In this document: positions 46,022 to 55,419 of the stretch, piece after piece
Numbering within the stretch: position 1 is the first letter of the stretch
Layout: the number at the start of each line of letters is the position of its first letter
DNA from: Hyphomonadaceae bacterium
GTDB lineage: Bacteria > Pseudomonadota > Alphaproteobacteria > Caulobacterales > Hyphomonadaceae
Direction: 5' to 3'
NCBI GenBank assembly: GCA_024742355.1
Contig: JANSYM010000004.1
Coordinates: 248,001-312,000 of the forward strand
Length of the DNA stretch: 64,000 bases
Position numbers and translations under genes: made by a program
Notes under the pieces: generated by a model
What the model was told of the DNA's origin: nothing
The model's input: only the letters and a program-made list of their open reading frames with translations
The model's database searches: none

Positions 46022-48252
46022 GCCGCACTTTTCCCTTTGCGTTTCGGCGCGAGCGCGATGGCGGCGTCGACAATGGCATCCCGGCTTGGCATCGTTGCGC
46101 CATAAGATGGCCCCGTCGCAATGTAGCAATCATCAGCGACAATGCGGGTGGCATGCACATGCGCGTGCTCAGAGAACAAGGCCAGGAGCGCCTCGCTGTG
46201 CGAACCTTGTTCGCGGCATTCGTCGACGACCAATACACGATCCGCCCCTTTCGCGGCTTCCAGGATGGCCTGCTTCGGAATGGGCGATAGCCAACGCATA
46301 TCGATCACGCGGACTTTGATATTGTGCTGGTCGGCCAGGATCTTTTGCGCCTGTCGCGACAAGTAGGCGCCGTTCCCATAGGTCACGATCGCAATATCTT
46401 TGCCGTCACCATGACAGGCGACATCTCCAAGCTTGATCTCGTCTTTGCTGGCCGGGGCCGGATAGTCGAACGTCCAGCCATTGTCGCCTTTGTCGTGAAG
46501 GTCCCGCACCATGTACAGCGCGATCGGTTCGAGAAATACGACCAGGCGCTGCTCTTCTTTGGCCAAGCGAACACTTTCGCGTAACATCAACGCTGCGTCT
46601 CGACCGTTCGAAGGACAGGCCAGAATGAGTCCCGGAATATCGCGGAGTGCGGCCACCGTGTTCTCATTGTGGAAATGGCCGCCAAACCCGCGCTGATATC
46701 CAAGGCCGGCGATGCGAACCACCATGGGGTTTGTGAACTGACCGTTCGAGAAGAAGGGAAGGGAAGCTGCTTCGCCGCGCAACTGATCGATCGCGTTGTG
46801 GACATAGGCCAGAAACTGAATCTCGGGCATGGGCAGCAACCCATTGTGTGCTGCGCCGATGCCGAAGCCGAGAATTGCTTGTTCATCCAGCAACGTGTCG
46901 ATCATGCGGTGGATGCCAAAGCGCTGCTGCAGGCGCTGTGTGACGCCATAGACACCGCCCTTGCGGCCAACATCTTCGCCAGCCATGACGATCTCTTTGT
47001 GCTCGAGCATCAGATCTGTCAGGGCAAAATTGATCAGTTTCGCCATATGTTGAGGTTGCGCCATGGCGCGCATATCAGCGGCTCCAAAACACGCCTCACG
47101 CTTGGCTTTGGTGGCTGGTTTGGTCGGGGCGTTGTCGCGCGAAGGTGGAATAAGGCTCTCAATCACCTCTTCGGCGGTCTCGAGCCGCGGGCACTGGATG
47201 GCTTGTTCGGCGACGCGTTCGACGCGTTCATTGCAATCATTGTAACGCGCCAAGATCTGTTCTTTGGAGAGCAATCCTTCGCGGATCAGGCGTGCGGCAG
47301 TGTGCAGCAGAGGATCCTGCGCTTCGGTCGCTTCGATTTCCTGCTTGGACAGGTAAGCGGTCTGCGCATCAGGTCCGGCGTGCCCATAGAGACGGATACA
47401 TTTGCTATGCAGAAAGGCGGGCTTTTTGCGCTGACGCACATAATTGGCCGCCGCTCGCGCTGTCTCATAGGCGTCTAAAACATCCAGCGAGTTGCACTGG
47501 AAATATTTCAGCGCTGGCCGCGATTTGGCCGAGGCTTCAACCCAATCCGAAGGCGTTTTGGTCGAGATTCCGATGCCATTGTCTTCGCAAACGAAGAGGA
47601 TCGGCAGAGGTGAATTCTGGTAGGCCGTCCAGCTCGCCGTATTCAGGGCGCCCTGCGATGTCGAGTGATTGAGTGAAGCGTCGCCAAACGTGCAAACCAC
47701 CACCCCGTCATCGGCAATGGCCTGGTGTTCAGGCGCGATGCGCTTGGCGAGCGGAATGCTGAACGCTGCACCGACCGCTTTCGGAAGATGCGAAGCAATG
47801 GTCGAAGTTTGCGGTGGTATGGCGAGGCGTTTGGATCCCAGCACCTTATGCCGACCGCCAGAAATCGGATCCTCCTTGGACGTCGAAAAACTGAGCAGCA
47901 TGTCCCAGAGTGGCGTGGACCCCGGAACTTGAAAGGCGCGGGCAATCTGAAACGCTGCATCGCGATAATGCAGAAAGGCCATGTCATCCGGCCGTAAGGA
48001 CCAGGCGATGGCCGCATTGCCTTCATGACCTGACGATCCAATCGTATAGAAGCCTTCGCCGCGTGCCTGTAGTTTGCGAGAGATGCGATCGAGGTGCCGG
48101 CTTAGCAATTGTGCGTCGAAGAGAGTCACAAGCTCATGAGCCTGGAGTTTGGATGCTGACAAATCGATGTCACCCACAGGCGCGGGTAGCGCTCCCGAAT
48201 CGACGCGGTTGAGGAAATTTTGATGAACGACTTCTGCGCGATCACTGCTCAT
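46018..48252 (-). CDS. Thiamine-dependent 2-oxoacid dehydrogenase E1, fused alpha and beta subunits
   Basis: 744 aa; alpha part GSSGHEGNAAIAWSLRPDD..FGDASLNHSTSQGALNTA; beta part GEDVGRKGGVYGVTQRLQQRFG..DTLLDEQAILGFGIGAAHNGLLPMPEIQFLAYVHNAIDQ. Confidence 0.92.
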   Translation of the reverse strand: MSSDRAEVVHQNFLNRVDSGALPAPVGDIDLSASKLQAHELVTLFDAQLLSRHLDRISRKLQARGEGFYTIGSSGHEGNAAIAWSLRPDDMAFLHYRDAAFQIARAFQVPGSTPLWDMLLSFSTSKEDPISGGRHKVLGSKRLAIPPQTSTIASHLPKAVGAAFSIPLAKRIAPEHQAIADDGVVVCTFGDASLNHSTSQGALNTASWTAYQNSPLPILFVCEDNGIGISTKTPSDWVEASAKSRPALKYFQCNSLDVLDAYETARAAANYVRQRKKPAFLHSKCIRLYGHAGPDAQTAYLSKQEIEATEAQDPLLHTAARLIREGLLSKEQILARYNDCNERVERVAEQAIQCPRLETAEEVIESLIPPSRDNAPTKPATKAKREACFGAADMRAMAQPQHMAKLINFALTDLMLEHKEIVMAGEDVGRKGGVYGVTQRLQQRFGIHRMIDTLLDEQAILGFGIGAAHNGLLPMPEIQFLAYVHNAIDQLRGEAASLPFFSNGQFTNPMVVRIAGLGYQRGFGGHFHNENTVAALRDIPGLILACPSNGRDAALMLRESVRLAKEEQRLVVFLEPIALYMVRDLHDKGDNGWTFDYPAPASKDEIKLGDVACHGDGKDIAIVTYGNGAYLSRQAQKILADQHNIKVRVIDMRWLSPIPKQAILEAAKGADRVLVVDECREQGSHSEALLALFSEHAHVHATRIVADDCYIATGPSYGATMPSRDAIVDAAIALAPKRKGKSAA

Positions 48253-48490
48253 GTCTGGAAAAAGGCCTGATGTCCTGTTGGGGCACGTCCGAGAATCAAA
48301 GCGTGAACTTTATGCGTGCCGTCATAAGTGTTCACGGTTTCCGATTTTACCTTGTGGCAGATCACCTGAAACGCTTCCGAAATACCATCTTCACCATGCA
48401 TGTCACGGGTGAGGCGGGCAATGTCGAGCACCTGGCCGCAGTTGCGGCGCTTTGTCTGCGAAATCGCGTGCAGCGCGGCGTATGCCTGTT
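48249..48490 (-). pseudogene. C-terminal remnant of a glutaryl-CoA dehydrogenase-like acyl-CoA dehydrogenase
   Basis: Reverse frame: LHAISQTKRRNCGQVLDIARLTRDMHGEDGISEAFQVICHKVKSETVNTYDGTHKVHALILGRAPTGHQAFF, then in-frame stop upstream. Confidence 0.78.
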
Positions 48491-48590
48491 CGACTTATCG
48501 TCCGACGCGCGACGCTGCTTTCAGGGCAACTAGACTCCTGTCTCGATCGTTTTGTTGACACATGGAGTGCCATATTATCTAAGTTTCCAG

Positions 48591-49283
48591 ATGAGCACAT
48601 TCTTCAAATGGTCGAGACGCGTGATCGGAATATTATTCCTGATCTTCCTCTTCATCGTATGGCTTGCCTTTTTCTCTCCACGTCCCGAAAACATGACGGA
48701 CCCGGCGGTTCTCGCCGGTGACGGGTCGCAGATTGATTATTGCGCATTGCCGGAGCTGGATGGGACCGGAAAACGCGCGGTTGATATTCCCAAAGCCAAT
48801 ACACCAGGGTGCGGCTATGCGCATTTCCCGCTCCCAGTATTATCTGAATGTACCGAACCAATTGTCGAAGGCGGACAAGACATACGCGGCCTGTGGAAAG
48901 CGACAAGCGGCAAAGTCGGTCATGTCGAACGGATTGAGCAGTGCGGCGCGCGAACTGTGGTGACCACTGCGGGCATCATTCATGATATGGGCCCGAACAG
49001 CACCGGCGGCGTGACGTCCAATGATACAGAAGGCAGTGTTCTGTTCACACTGGCCGGTAAAGAGCATTGTATGCGGACCTCTGCGAGCGCGGTCTGGCGC
49101 CATCGCAAGCTGGAGTTCAACGCGTTCAAGTGGGGCCCCGTTGTCGTTCGGCGCTACCTTGATGGTGATCAGCTGGTCTGGGAGTACGCCGATGGATCAG
49201 TCACGCGTATGAACCGCATTTGCCAACTCCCGCCGGAGCACAAGACGCCCCGGCCGCGGGGGAGAAGGTTCAAGATATTCTGA
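48591..49283 (+). CDS. Membrane-anchored protein of unknown function
   Basis: MSTFFKWSRRVIGILFLIFLFIVWLAFFSPRPENM N-terminal TM; Cys-containing extracytoplasmic domain. Confidence 0.65.
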   Translation: MSTFFKWSRRVIGILFLIFLFIVWLAFFSPRPENMTDPAVLAGDGSQIDYCALPELDGTGKRAVDIPKANTPGCGYAHFPLPVLSECTEPIVEGGQDIRGLWKATSGKVGHVERIEQCGARTVVTTAGIIHDMGPNSTGGVTSNDTEGSVLFTLAGKEHCMRTSASAVWRHRKLEFNAFKWGPVVVRRYLDGDQLVWEYADGSVTRMNRICQLPPEHKTPRPRGRRFKIF

Positions 49284-49498
49284 TTTCAAATCCAGAGAAC
49301 GTGCAGTTATTCGGGCTGTGGGTGTTGTCTGTCCAATACAAACCCGTCTACAGCAGCGTTAGCGGGACAGGTGCTGGGCGGGCCAAACCCTGCCGCTCAT
49401 TGGCGAGAGCGTTTTCAGTGCGAGGTGGCTCGTAGCAAACGCTATTGGCGATTGCTGAGATTCCCGATTGAGCCCATTTTGCAACACTTTCGCAAAAA

Positions 49499-49515
49499 TT
49501 GACTTCGAATGCGAA
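49499..49515. promoter_or_regulatory. LacI-type operator A1 (TTGACTTCGAATGCGAA)
   Basis: Matches recurring TTGMMTTCGAAKKCAA motif; upstream of TonB receptor. Confidence 0.75.
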
Positions 49516-49534
49516 CGGCCTAGAAAAATCATTC

Positions 49535-49550
49535 TTGCATTCGAAGTCAA
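49535..49550. promoter_or_regulatory. LacI-type operator A2 (TTGCATTCGAAGTCAA)
   Basis: Same motif, 36 bp centre-to-centre from A1. Confidence 0.8.
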
Positions 49551-49597
49551 AAAGTGCATTCGTGAGACATTAGGACAAATACCTAGGGAGGAATGCC

Positions 49598-52000
49598 ATG
49601 AGCAAACGCTCGTTCTTTACAAAAAGCCTGTTGAGTGGCGCTGCCATTGCGGCGCTGTCAGCGACCGCTCTCACAGCTGTCGCGCAAGATGATGCTGATG
49701 CGTCGGGGGATGATGAAGATGCCCGCCGCCGCATGGGCACGATCACGGTAACGGCAACCAAAGTAGAGGAGAGCGTCCAGGATGTCTCGGCCTCGATCAC
49801 TGCACTCGACGGAGAGTCGCTCGATATGGCGGGCATCGTTGATCCGACGCGTCTCGGACTTGTCGTTCCAGGCATGACGGTTGGGTATTCGGGCGGCGAA
49901 GCCCGGATCGCGATGCGCGGCGCGCGGACAAACAATGTCGGACCACAAGCAGCACAAGTTGTCGGCATCTTTAATGATGGGGCCTATGTCGCGACCACAA
50001 CGCAGGTGATGGCGAGCTATCTCGACCTCGACCGCGTCGAGGTTTTGCGCGGTCCACAAGGAACGCTCTATGGCCGCAACACGTTTGCCGGAACCATCAA
50101 CCTGATTTCAAATGAGCCAGATTTTGATGAGTTCGGCGGCAATATTCAGGGCACGCTCGGTGACTATAACCGGACCCGTGTCACCGGCGTTCTGAACGTC
50201 CCGGTCAGCGACACGTTCGCCCTGCGCTTTGCCGGTCTGGGTGAGCAGCATGATGGCTACATCATCAATTCTCACATTGACGGGCCGAGCGATGACCTGC
50301 GCAATGAAGATGTGCAAATCTTCCGCGCCACAGCGCGCTGGCAGCCGACTGAGAATTTCGACGCGACCCTGCGCTACACAACGTCTGAGCGCGATACGAA
50401 TGGCGACGCGATTTGGGGTTACACTCAAATCGGCTGCTATCGGAACAATCTCGATACATCGACTTCGACCGGATTGTCTTCGGGCGCGACCTTCTTCTCC
50501 GGGCACTGTTATCAGCCGGGACCAGACGCGTCAGGCCGTACCGTCGCGGGTGGCGAGGCGACACAGCAGGATGCTGGACCTTGGGACATCGCGCGAAACA
50601 CGCCGTCTCGAAATGCCAATGAGACGGACTCAATCAATCTCCAGCTCGAATATGATCTCGGCTGGGCGACTGTGGATTTCATCGGTTCGTTCGATACGTT
50701 TGAAGGCATTCAGTATTACGATGTCGACTATTCGGACGGGAACTTTGATGGCTTTGGCGATCTGAGCAATGGGTTCGGCGGCTATGACACGAGCCAGGAT
50801 ACCCAGTCTTATGAACTGCGTCTGACCTCTAATCCGGATGCGGACAGCCGCATCGATTGGTTGATCGGCGCCTTCTTCTACAAGTCTGAAGCAGACTGGC
50901 AGTTCGGTTTCCTGAACAATGGTCAGTTCATGCGGTACAACACCGCGACCAACGATACGTTTGACAGTGAGTCCGCCGCCTTGTTCGGTAATCTGACCTT
51001 CTCCGTATCCGATCAGCTGCGCCTCATCGGCGGTCTGCGGGTCAATGATGACCAAACGACCCTGATTGGCGGATCTGAAGGTGGCTCGTCTGACGAGACG
51101 CTGTGGAAGGCTGGTCTGGAATATGACTTTGGCGACGATGAAATGTTCTACGCCACGGCGTCGACCGGTTATCGGATTGGCGGCGTGAATGGATCGTCTC
51201 TCGTGGCCGCTGGCGCTCCTGCCTCATACGGTCCGGAAAAAGTGACCGCATATGAAACCGGTATCAAGAGCACGCTCCTGGACGGAACGCTGACTTTGAA
51301 CGCTGCTCTGTTCCACAACAAGTATGAAGACATGCACGCGCAGTCCTTTGTGACCGCTTGTGTGGATCCGGCCATCCCAACGACTTGTATCGCGTCAGAG
51401 TTCACCGAGAATGGTGGCGAGATTGATGCCACCGGTCTTGAGATCGAGTTCAACTGGCTGCCGGGTGATGCCTGGTTCTTCAACGGCTCTGCCTCATTCC
51501 TCGACTCTGAGTTCGGCGAATACAATGTTGGTCGTGTTAACGGCCTCGGCAATTTCGAAGGTCGTCAGGATGTGACCATGACCACCGGTGAGATTGTTGC
51601 TGCTGGCGGAGTTCCATCACTGTCGCTCTCTGGCTGGACACCGGCATTGAACCCGGAATTCACAGCCTCTTTGCAGGCAGGCTATGTGTTTGACCTTGGC
51701 GGCGGGAACTATCTGACGCCAATGCTGCAGACATCCTACTCCAGTGAGTATTGGGCATTTGATTTCAACGTGCCTGGCTCTCAACAGGACGCATACACCA
51801 AGTCGGACCTGCGTCTGACCTGGCGCAATGAAGAGCATGGTTTCGAGCTCGAAGGGTTTGTTGAAAACCTGGAAGACGAAGCCGTCATCACGCGTGCCGT
51901 GATCTTCACGCCAAGCCAGGCGGATGTGCCTACCGCGTCCATCCAGGCGAACTATGCCGATCCACAAATCTGGGGCGTGCGTCTCGGCGTGGATTTCTGA
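49598..52000 (+). CDS. TonB-dependent receptor
   Basis: 800 aa; GTITVTATKVEESVQDVSASITALDGESLDMAGIVDPTRLGLVVPGM, RVEVLRGPQGTLYGRNTFAGTINLIS, C-terminal WGVRLGVDF. Confidence 0.97.
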   Translation: MSKRSFFTKSLLSGAAIAALSATALTAVAQDDADASGDDEDARRRMGTITVTATKVEESVQDVSASITALDGESLDMAGIVDPTRLGLVVPGMTVGYSGGEARIAMRGARTNNVGPQAAQVVGIFNDGAYVATTTQVMASYLDLDRVEVLRGPQGTLYGRNTFAGTINLISNEPDFDEFGGNIQGTLGDYNRTRVTGVLNVPVSDTFALRFAGLGEQHDGYIINSHIDGPSDDLRNEDVQIFRATARWQPTENFDATLRYTTSERDTNGDAIWGYTQIGCYRNNLDTSTSTGLSSGATFFSGHCYQPGPDASGRTVAGGEATQQDAGPWDIARNTPSRNANETDSINLQLEYDLGWATVDFIGSFDTFEGIQYYDVDYSDGNFDGFGDLSNGFGGYDTSQDTQSYELRLTSNPDADSRIDWLIGAFFYKSEADWQFGFLNNGQFMRYNTATNDTFDSESAALFGNLTFSVSDQLRLIGGLRVNDDQTTLIGGSEGGSSDETLWKAGLEYDFGDDEMFYATASTGYRIGGVNGSSLVAAGAPASYGPEKVTAYETGIKSTLLDGTLTLNAALFHNKYEDMHAQSFVTACVDPAIPTTCIASEFTENGGEIDATGLEIEFNWLPGDAWFFNGSASFLDSEFGEYNVGRVNGLGNFEGRQDVTMTTGEIVAAGGVPSLSLSGWTPALNPEFTASLQAGYVFDLGGGNYLTPMLQTSYSSEYWAFDFNVPGSQQDAYTKSDLRLTWRNEEHGFELEGFVENLEDEAVITRAVIFTPSQADVPTASIQANYADPQIWGVRLGVDF

Positions 52001-52061
52001 TCCCAGCGTTCGTTCGCCCTGGCAAATCCTCCGAAATGGCCAGGGCGCGCGATCGAAACAG

Positions 52062-52091
52062 ATGGGGAGGCCTCTACCCGGGCCTCCCCAT
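52062..52091 (+). terminator. Strong hairpin terminator after TonB receptor
   Basis: Perfect 11-bp stem ATGGGGAGGCC-TCTACCCG-GGCCTCCCCAT followed by TCTTGT. Confidence 0.75.
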
Positions 52092-52128
52092 TCTTGTATC
52101 AAGGGATCATGTCAGGAGATGAAACACC

Positions 52129-53628
52129 ATGCGACGCCATACAGACGCTTTGATCCGAATGCTTGTCGCCATTGGATTGATGGGGATGGCGTCAGCGTGC
52201 GAAACGCATCGGAGTAATCCGGACGAGATCGATCCGATTGTCTCATTGTCGGGCGATCAGTTGGATCAATTGTCTGATTTGTCGATCTCATCGTTGCGTC
52301 GTCGATCTTATAGCGGGGGTGAGCTGAAAGTGATTGCGCCGCTGGAGCGAGATTGCACTACCCGCGAAGCATCGGGCGAGCACCCGAGACGTGCATCGCG
52401 ATCTTTCGCCAAGTATGAGTCTGAAGGACACTCCATCTATACTCGGATCGATGTGCCATTTGTGGAGCAAGCCGCATCAGGATATCCGGTCATGATCTTT
52501 GCACATGGCTGGGTCGGGGCCGAGAACGCGCCGGACTGGCATTTCGCCTGTACGACCGAATTCAGTTATGGCGACATCTATGGCGATGTCGTCAATGCGT
52601 GGGTGGACGCTGGATATGTTGTCCTGGTGCCCGGATATCGTGGGCATGGCACGATCAACGGTATGCCGGCAGACGGGCATGAAGACATGCTCGCCTGGGA
52701 CAATGGCGCCTATCTGATGCCGAGTTTCTATGCTGTCGACGTGATGAACCTGATGGCATCCAGCCTCTCGCCAAAGGGCATTGAGGTCACTGATGCTGAA
52801 GGCGCATCACGGGTCATCAAGCTCGATCCATCTCGAGTCTACATCAATGGTCATTCGCAAGGGGGCGATGTTGCGCTGACCGTTCTGGCGGCAACTGGGG
52901 AAGGGGCTGCGTCCGGACTGGCATTGGCGGGAGCGTCCATCTGGGCTGGAAATATCGCGGACAGGTTTACGCAACTGGCGACGTTCGAGGCGATGAATAC
53001 CAGCCCTGAGGCATTTCTGTCGGGGGATGGATCCTGGACGGGTTCGGCGATTGGGCAGGACGGGACTCGCAATCCCAATTTCATCTTCGGTTACCCGCCA
53101 GATTGGATCGCAACACCGCATCCGGACGACTGGACCTGGCAGGGGGACACATTCAATCGCAGCTCAGTCGCGGAAGCGCTCAGCGCGAAAGCGACGGTTA
53201 TGTATGACACATTGAATTCGCAAGTTGGCGCATTCGGTGATCTGTCCTGGCACCTGGAGACAGATCCGGATGGGCGCTTTTTGGTTTCACATGACCCGCG
53301 GCTGGTTGCGAGCATGCAGGAAATAGGTGGGACGGATCATGCGGAGTTTTTGACCGAGCCATTGCACCTGCATTTTTCTGATCGAGACTACTATTCATTG
53401 CCGGCATGGAACGAGACGCTATGTGCGGAGCTCAATGCGGCGGAAGGCGCGTGCAGAACATTCGAATATGTTGGCAGCACGCACAGCCTCGGTCTGAGCG
53501 AGCATGATTGGTTTTCGCCGCCCGGGTCCGTCGCTGGCCATGCCAGCTTCATCCGAAACGATCTTTACGCGTTTGCAGAACACTCGTTTGTCCAAGGAAG
53601 CGATTGCCAAGGGGGCGAGAACCGCTAA
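52129..53628 (+). CDS. Lipoprotein alpha/beta hydrolase (esterase/lipase-like)
   Basis: 499 aa; lipobox-like LMGMASAC, HGWVGAENAPDWHFAC, nucleophile elbow GHSQGG, C-terminal STHSLGLSEHDW. Confidence 0.82.
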   Translation: MRRHTDALIRMLVAIGLMGMASACETHRSNPDEIDPIVSLSGDQLDQLSDLSISSLRRRSYSGGELKVIAPLERDCTTREASGEHPRRASRSFAKYESEGHSIYTRIDVPFVEQAASGYPVMIFAHGWVGAENAPDWHFACTTEFSYGDIYGDVVNAWVDAGYVVLVPGYRGHGTINGMPADGHEDMLAWDNGAYLMPSFYAVDVMNLMASSLSPKGIEVTDAEGASRVIKLDPSRVYINGHSQGGDVALTVLAATGEGAASGLALAGASIWAGNIADRFTQLATFEAMNTSPEAFLSGDGSWTGSAIGQDGTRNPNFIFGYPPDWIATPHPDDWTWQGDTFNRSSVAEALSAKATVMYDTLNSQVGAFGDLSWHLETDPDGRFLVSHDPRLVASMQEIGGTDHAEFLTEPLHLHFSDRDYYSLPAWNETLCAELNAAEGACRTFEYVGSTHSLGLSEHDWFSPPGSVAGHASFIRNDLYAFAEHSFVQGSDCQGGENR

Positions 53629-53637
53629 GGGTAAGAT

Positions 53638-53653
53638 TTGCATTCGAAGTCAC
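53638..53653. promoter_or_regulatory. LacI-type operator B (TTGCATTCGAAGTCAC)
   Basis: Upstream of SSS symporter. Confidence 0.78.
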
Positions 53654-53714
53654 CAAGGTTCTGTAGAAACCGCCGCTTCGAATCACTCTTTTCAGATTGG
53701 GAGGTCTGATCACC

Positions 53715-55343
53715 ATGGAATTTGGCGCACTGAACTGGTCGATTGTCGCGGCATATCTGGTTGGCAATCTGTTGCTCGGCTACGCGATGAGCCGAAAGGT
53801 CAAAACGGCCGCTGACTACCAGATTGGGGATCGCTCTGCGCCGTGGTGGGCGATCGGTATTTCGGTTGTCGCGACCTATGTCAGTGCCTTGTCTTTCCTG
53901 GGTGGGCCAGCCTGGGCGTATGGCGATGGCATGGCGGCGCTGGCAATTCATATCAATTATCCGCTCGTCATTTTCGTCGTCGTCGTTCTGTTCCTGCCGT
54001 TCTTCTACAATAGTGGCGTCGCCTCCATCTATGAGTATCTGGAACAGAGATTTGGCGTGGCGTCGCGCACGGTCATGTCCGCAATCTTCTTGCTGACACA
54101 AACGATCACGACGGCGTCCATCCTGACCGCTACGGCGGTTGTGATCACGTTCGCGACGGGCATCGATGTCAGTATTGCGATCATCGGAATGACGCTGGTT
54201 GTTCTGGTTTACACGATGATGGGCGGCATGAACGCCGTGATCTGGACCGACGTCCTCCAGGGCGTCATCCTGTTCGTCGGCGCCGGCATCGTGTTGTGGG
54301 GGCTGCTTGGTGAAGTCAGCCCGCTATCGGGCGCGCTCGAGACGCTGGCCAGTGATGGCAAGCTCAATCCGATCCGGACAGAACTCGACTTTTCCGTCGC
54401 GCCGACAGTTTGGGCGGGTGTCCTGGCGATGACCTTGTTCCACATCACCGTCTACGGCACCAACCAGATGATGGTGCAGCGTGCTCTGGCGGCCAAGACC
54501 CTGGGCGATGCGAAGAAATCCTATCTGATGATGGGGTTCGCGGCCTTCTTCATCTACTTCCTCTTCTTCTTCATCGGCGCCTTGCTCTACGTGCATTTCA
54601 AAGGCGCACCGTTTGAGCAGCCGAACGAGATCATTCTTGTGTTTGCGCAATCGCTCGCGATCCCGGGATTGATGGGAATCCTGGCGGCGGCTGTGCTGTC
54701 CGCGTCCATGTCGAGCTTGTCGTCCGCGCTCAATTCTCTGGCGACGATATCTGTAACCGATTTCTATCAGCGCTTCTTCAAGCCTGAAGGCAGCACGGCG
54801 CACTTCCTCGGCGCCTCTCGCATCTTCACGATTGTCTGGGCGGTGCTCGCTGTGCCGGTGGCGTTCGCCTTTATCAATAGCGGTGGCTCCATTCTGGAGC
54901 GTCTCAGCCAGGTCGCGTCTTACTTTGTCGGCGCGAAGCTCGCCATGTTCGGGCTTGGTTTCCTGTCCAAGCACACGACCGAACGCGGACTGCTGGTGGG
55001 TGTCGTCGCCGGGTTTATTGGCCTGTATGCGATTGTCGCCGGTGTCCCGGTCCTTGGGTGGGAAGCGGCCAATGTTGCGTGGCCATGGTATGTGGTCATC
55101 GGGGGCGCCATCAACATCGCGGTTTCGTGGACGGCGAGTGTGGCGCTCGACGGATTTCAGTCCGACTGGAATGAGCATACCGTCGTCGGCCAGATCCTCC
55201 GGTTCCGCGAGCAGGGCTTGGCCGAAAAGCAGGACGGTTGGTATCTCGTACCTGGACGGATCGATCAGGTGGCTTGGTACCTGCTTGGTTTCTTCGCCTT
55301 CATCATCCTGTTCCTCGCCTGGTTTGGAACGCTAGGCGGATAG
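53715..55343 (+). CDS. Sodium:solute symporter (SSS) family transporter
   Basis: YLVGNLLLGYAMSRKVKTAADYQIGDRSAPWWAIGISVVATYVSALSFLGGPAWAYGDG; polytopic. Confidence 0.93.
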   Translation: MEFGALNWSIVAAYLVGNLLLGYAMSRKVKTAADYQIGDRSAPWWAIGISVVATYVSALSFLGGPAWAYGDGMAALAIHINYPLVIFVVVVLFLPFFYNSGVASIYEYLEQRFGVASRTVMSAIFLLTQTITTASILTATAVVITFATGIDVSIAIIGMTLVVLVYTMMGGMNAVIWTDVLQGVILFVGAGIVLWGLLGEVSPLSGALETLASDGKLNPIRTELDFSVAPTVWAGVLAMTLFHITVYGTNQMMVQRALAAKTLGDAKKSYLMMGFAAFFIYFLFFFIGALLYVHFKGAPFEQPNEIILVFAQSLAIPGLMGILAAAVLSASMSSLSSALNSLATISVTDFYQRFFKPEGSTAHFLGASRIFTIVWAVLAVPVAFAFINSGGSILERLSQVASYFVGAKLAMFGLGFLSKHTTERGLLVGVVAGFIGLYAIVAGVPVLGWEAANVAWPWYVVIGGAINIAVSWTASVALDGFQSDWNEHTVVGQILRFREQGLAEKQDGWYLVPGRIDQVAWYLLGFFAFIILFLAWFGTLGG

Positions 55344-55366
55344 GAATCTCGAGCCACGAATTTGTA

Positions 55367-55384
55367 TTTGCATTCGAATGCAAA
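55367..55384. promoter_or_regulatory. LacI-type operator C, perfect 18-bp palindrome TTTGCATTCGAATGCAAA
   Basis: Exact inverted repeat 36 bp upstream of the HisD-like gene. Confidence 0.85.
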
Positions 55385-55419
55385 AATGCTAGAGAACGCT
55401 CCATACGAAGGAGATAGCT

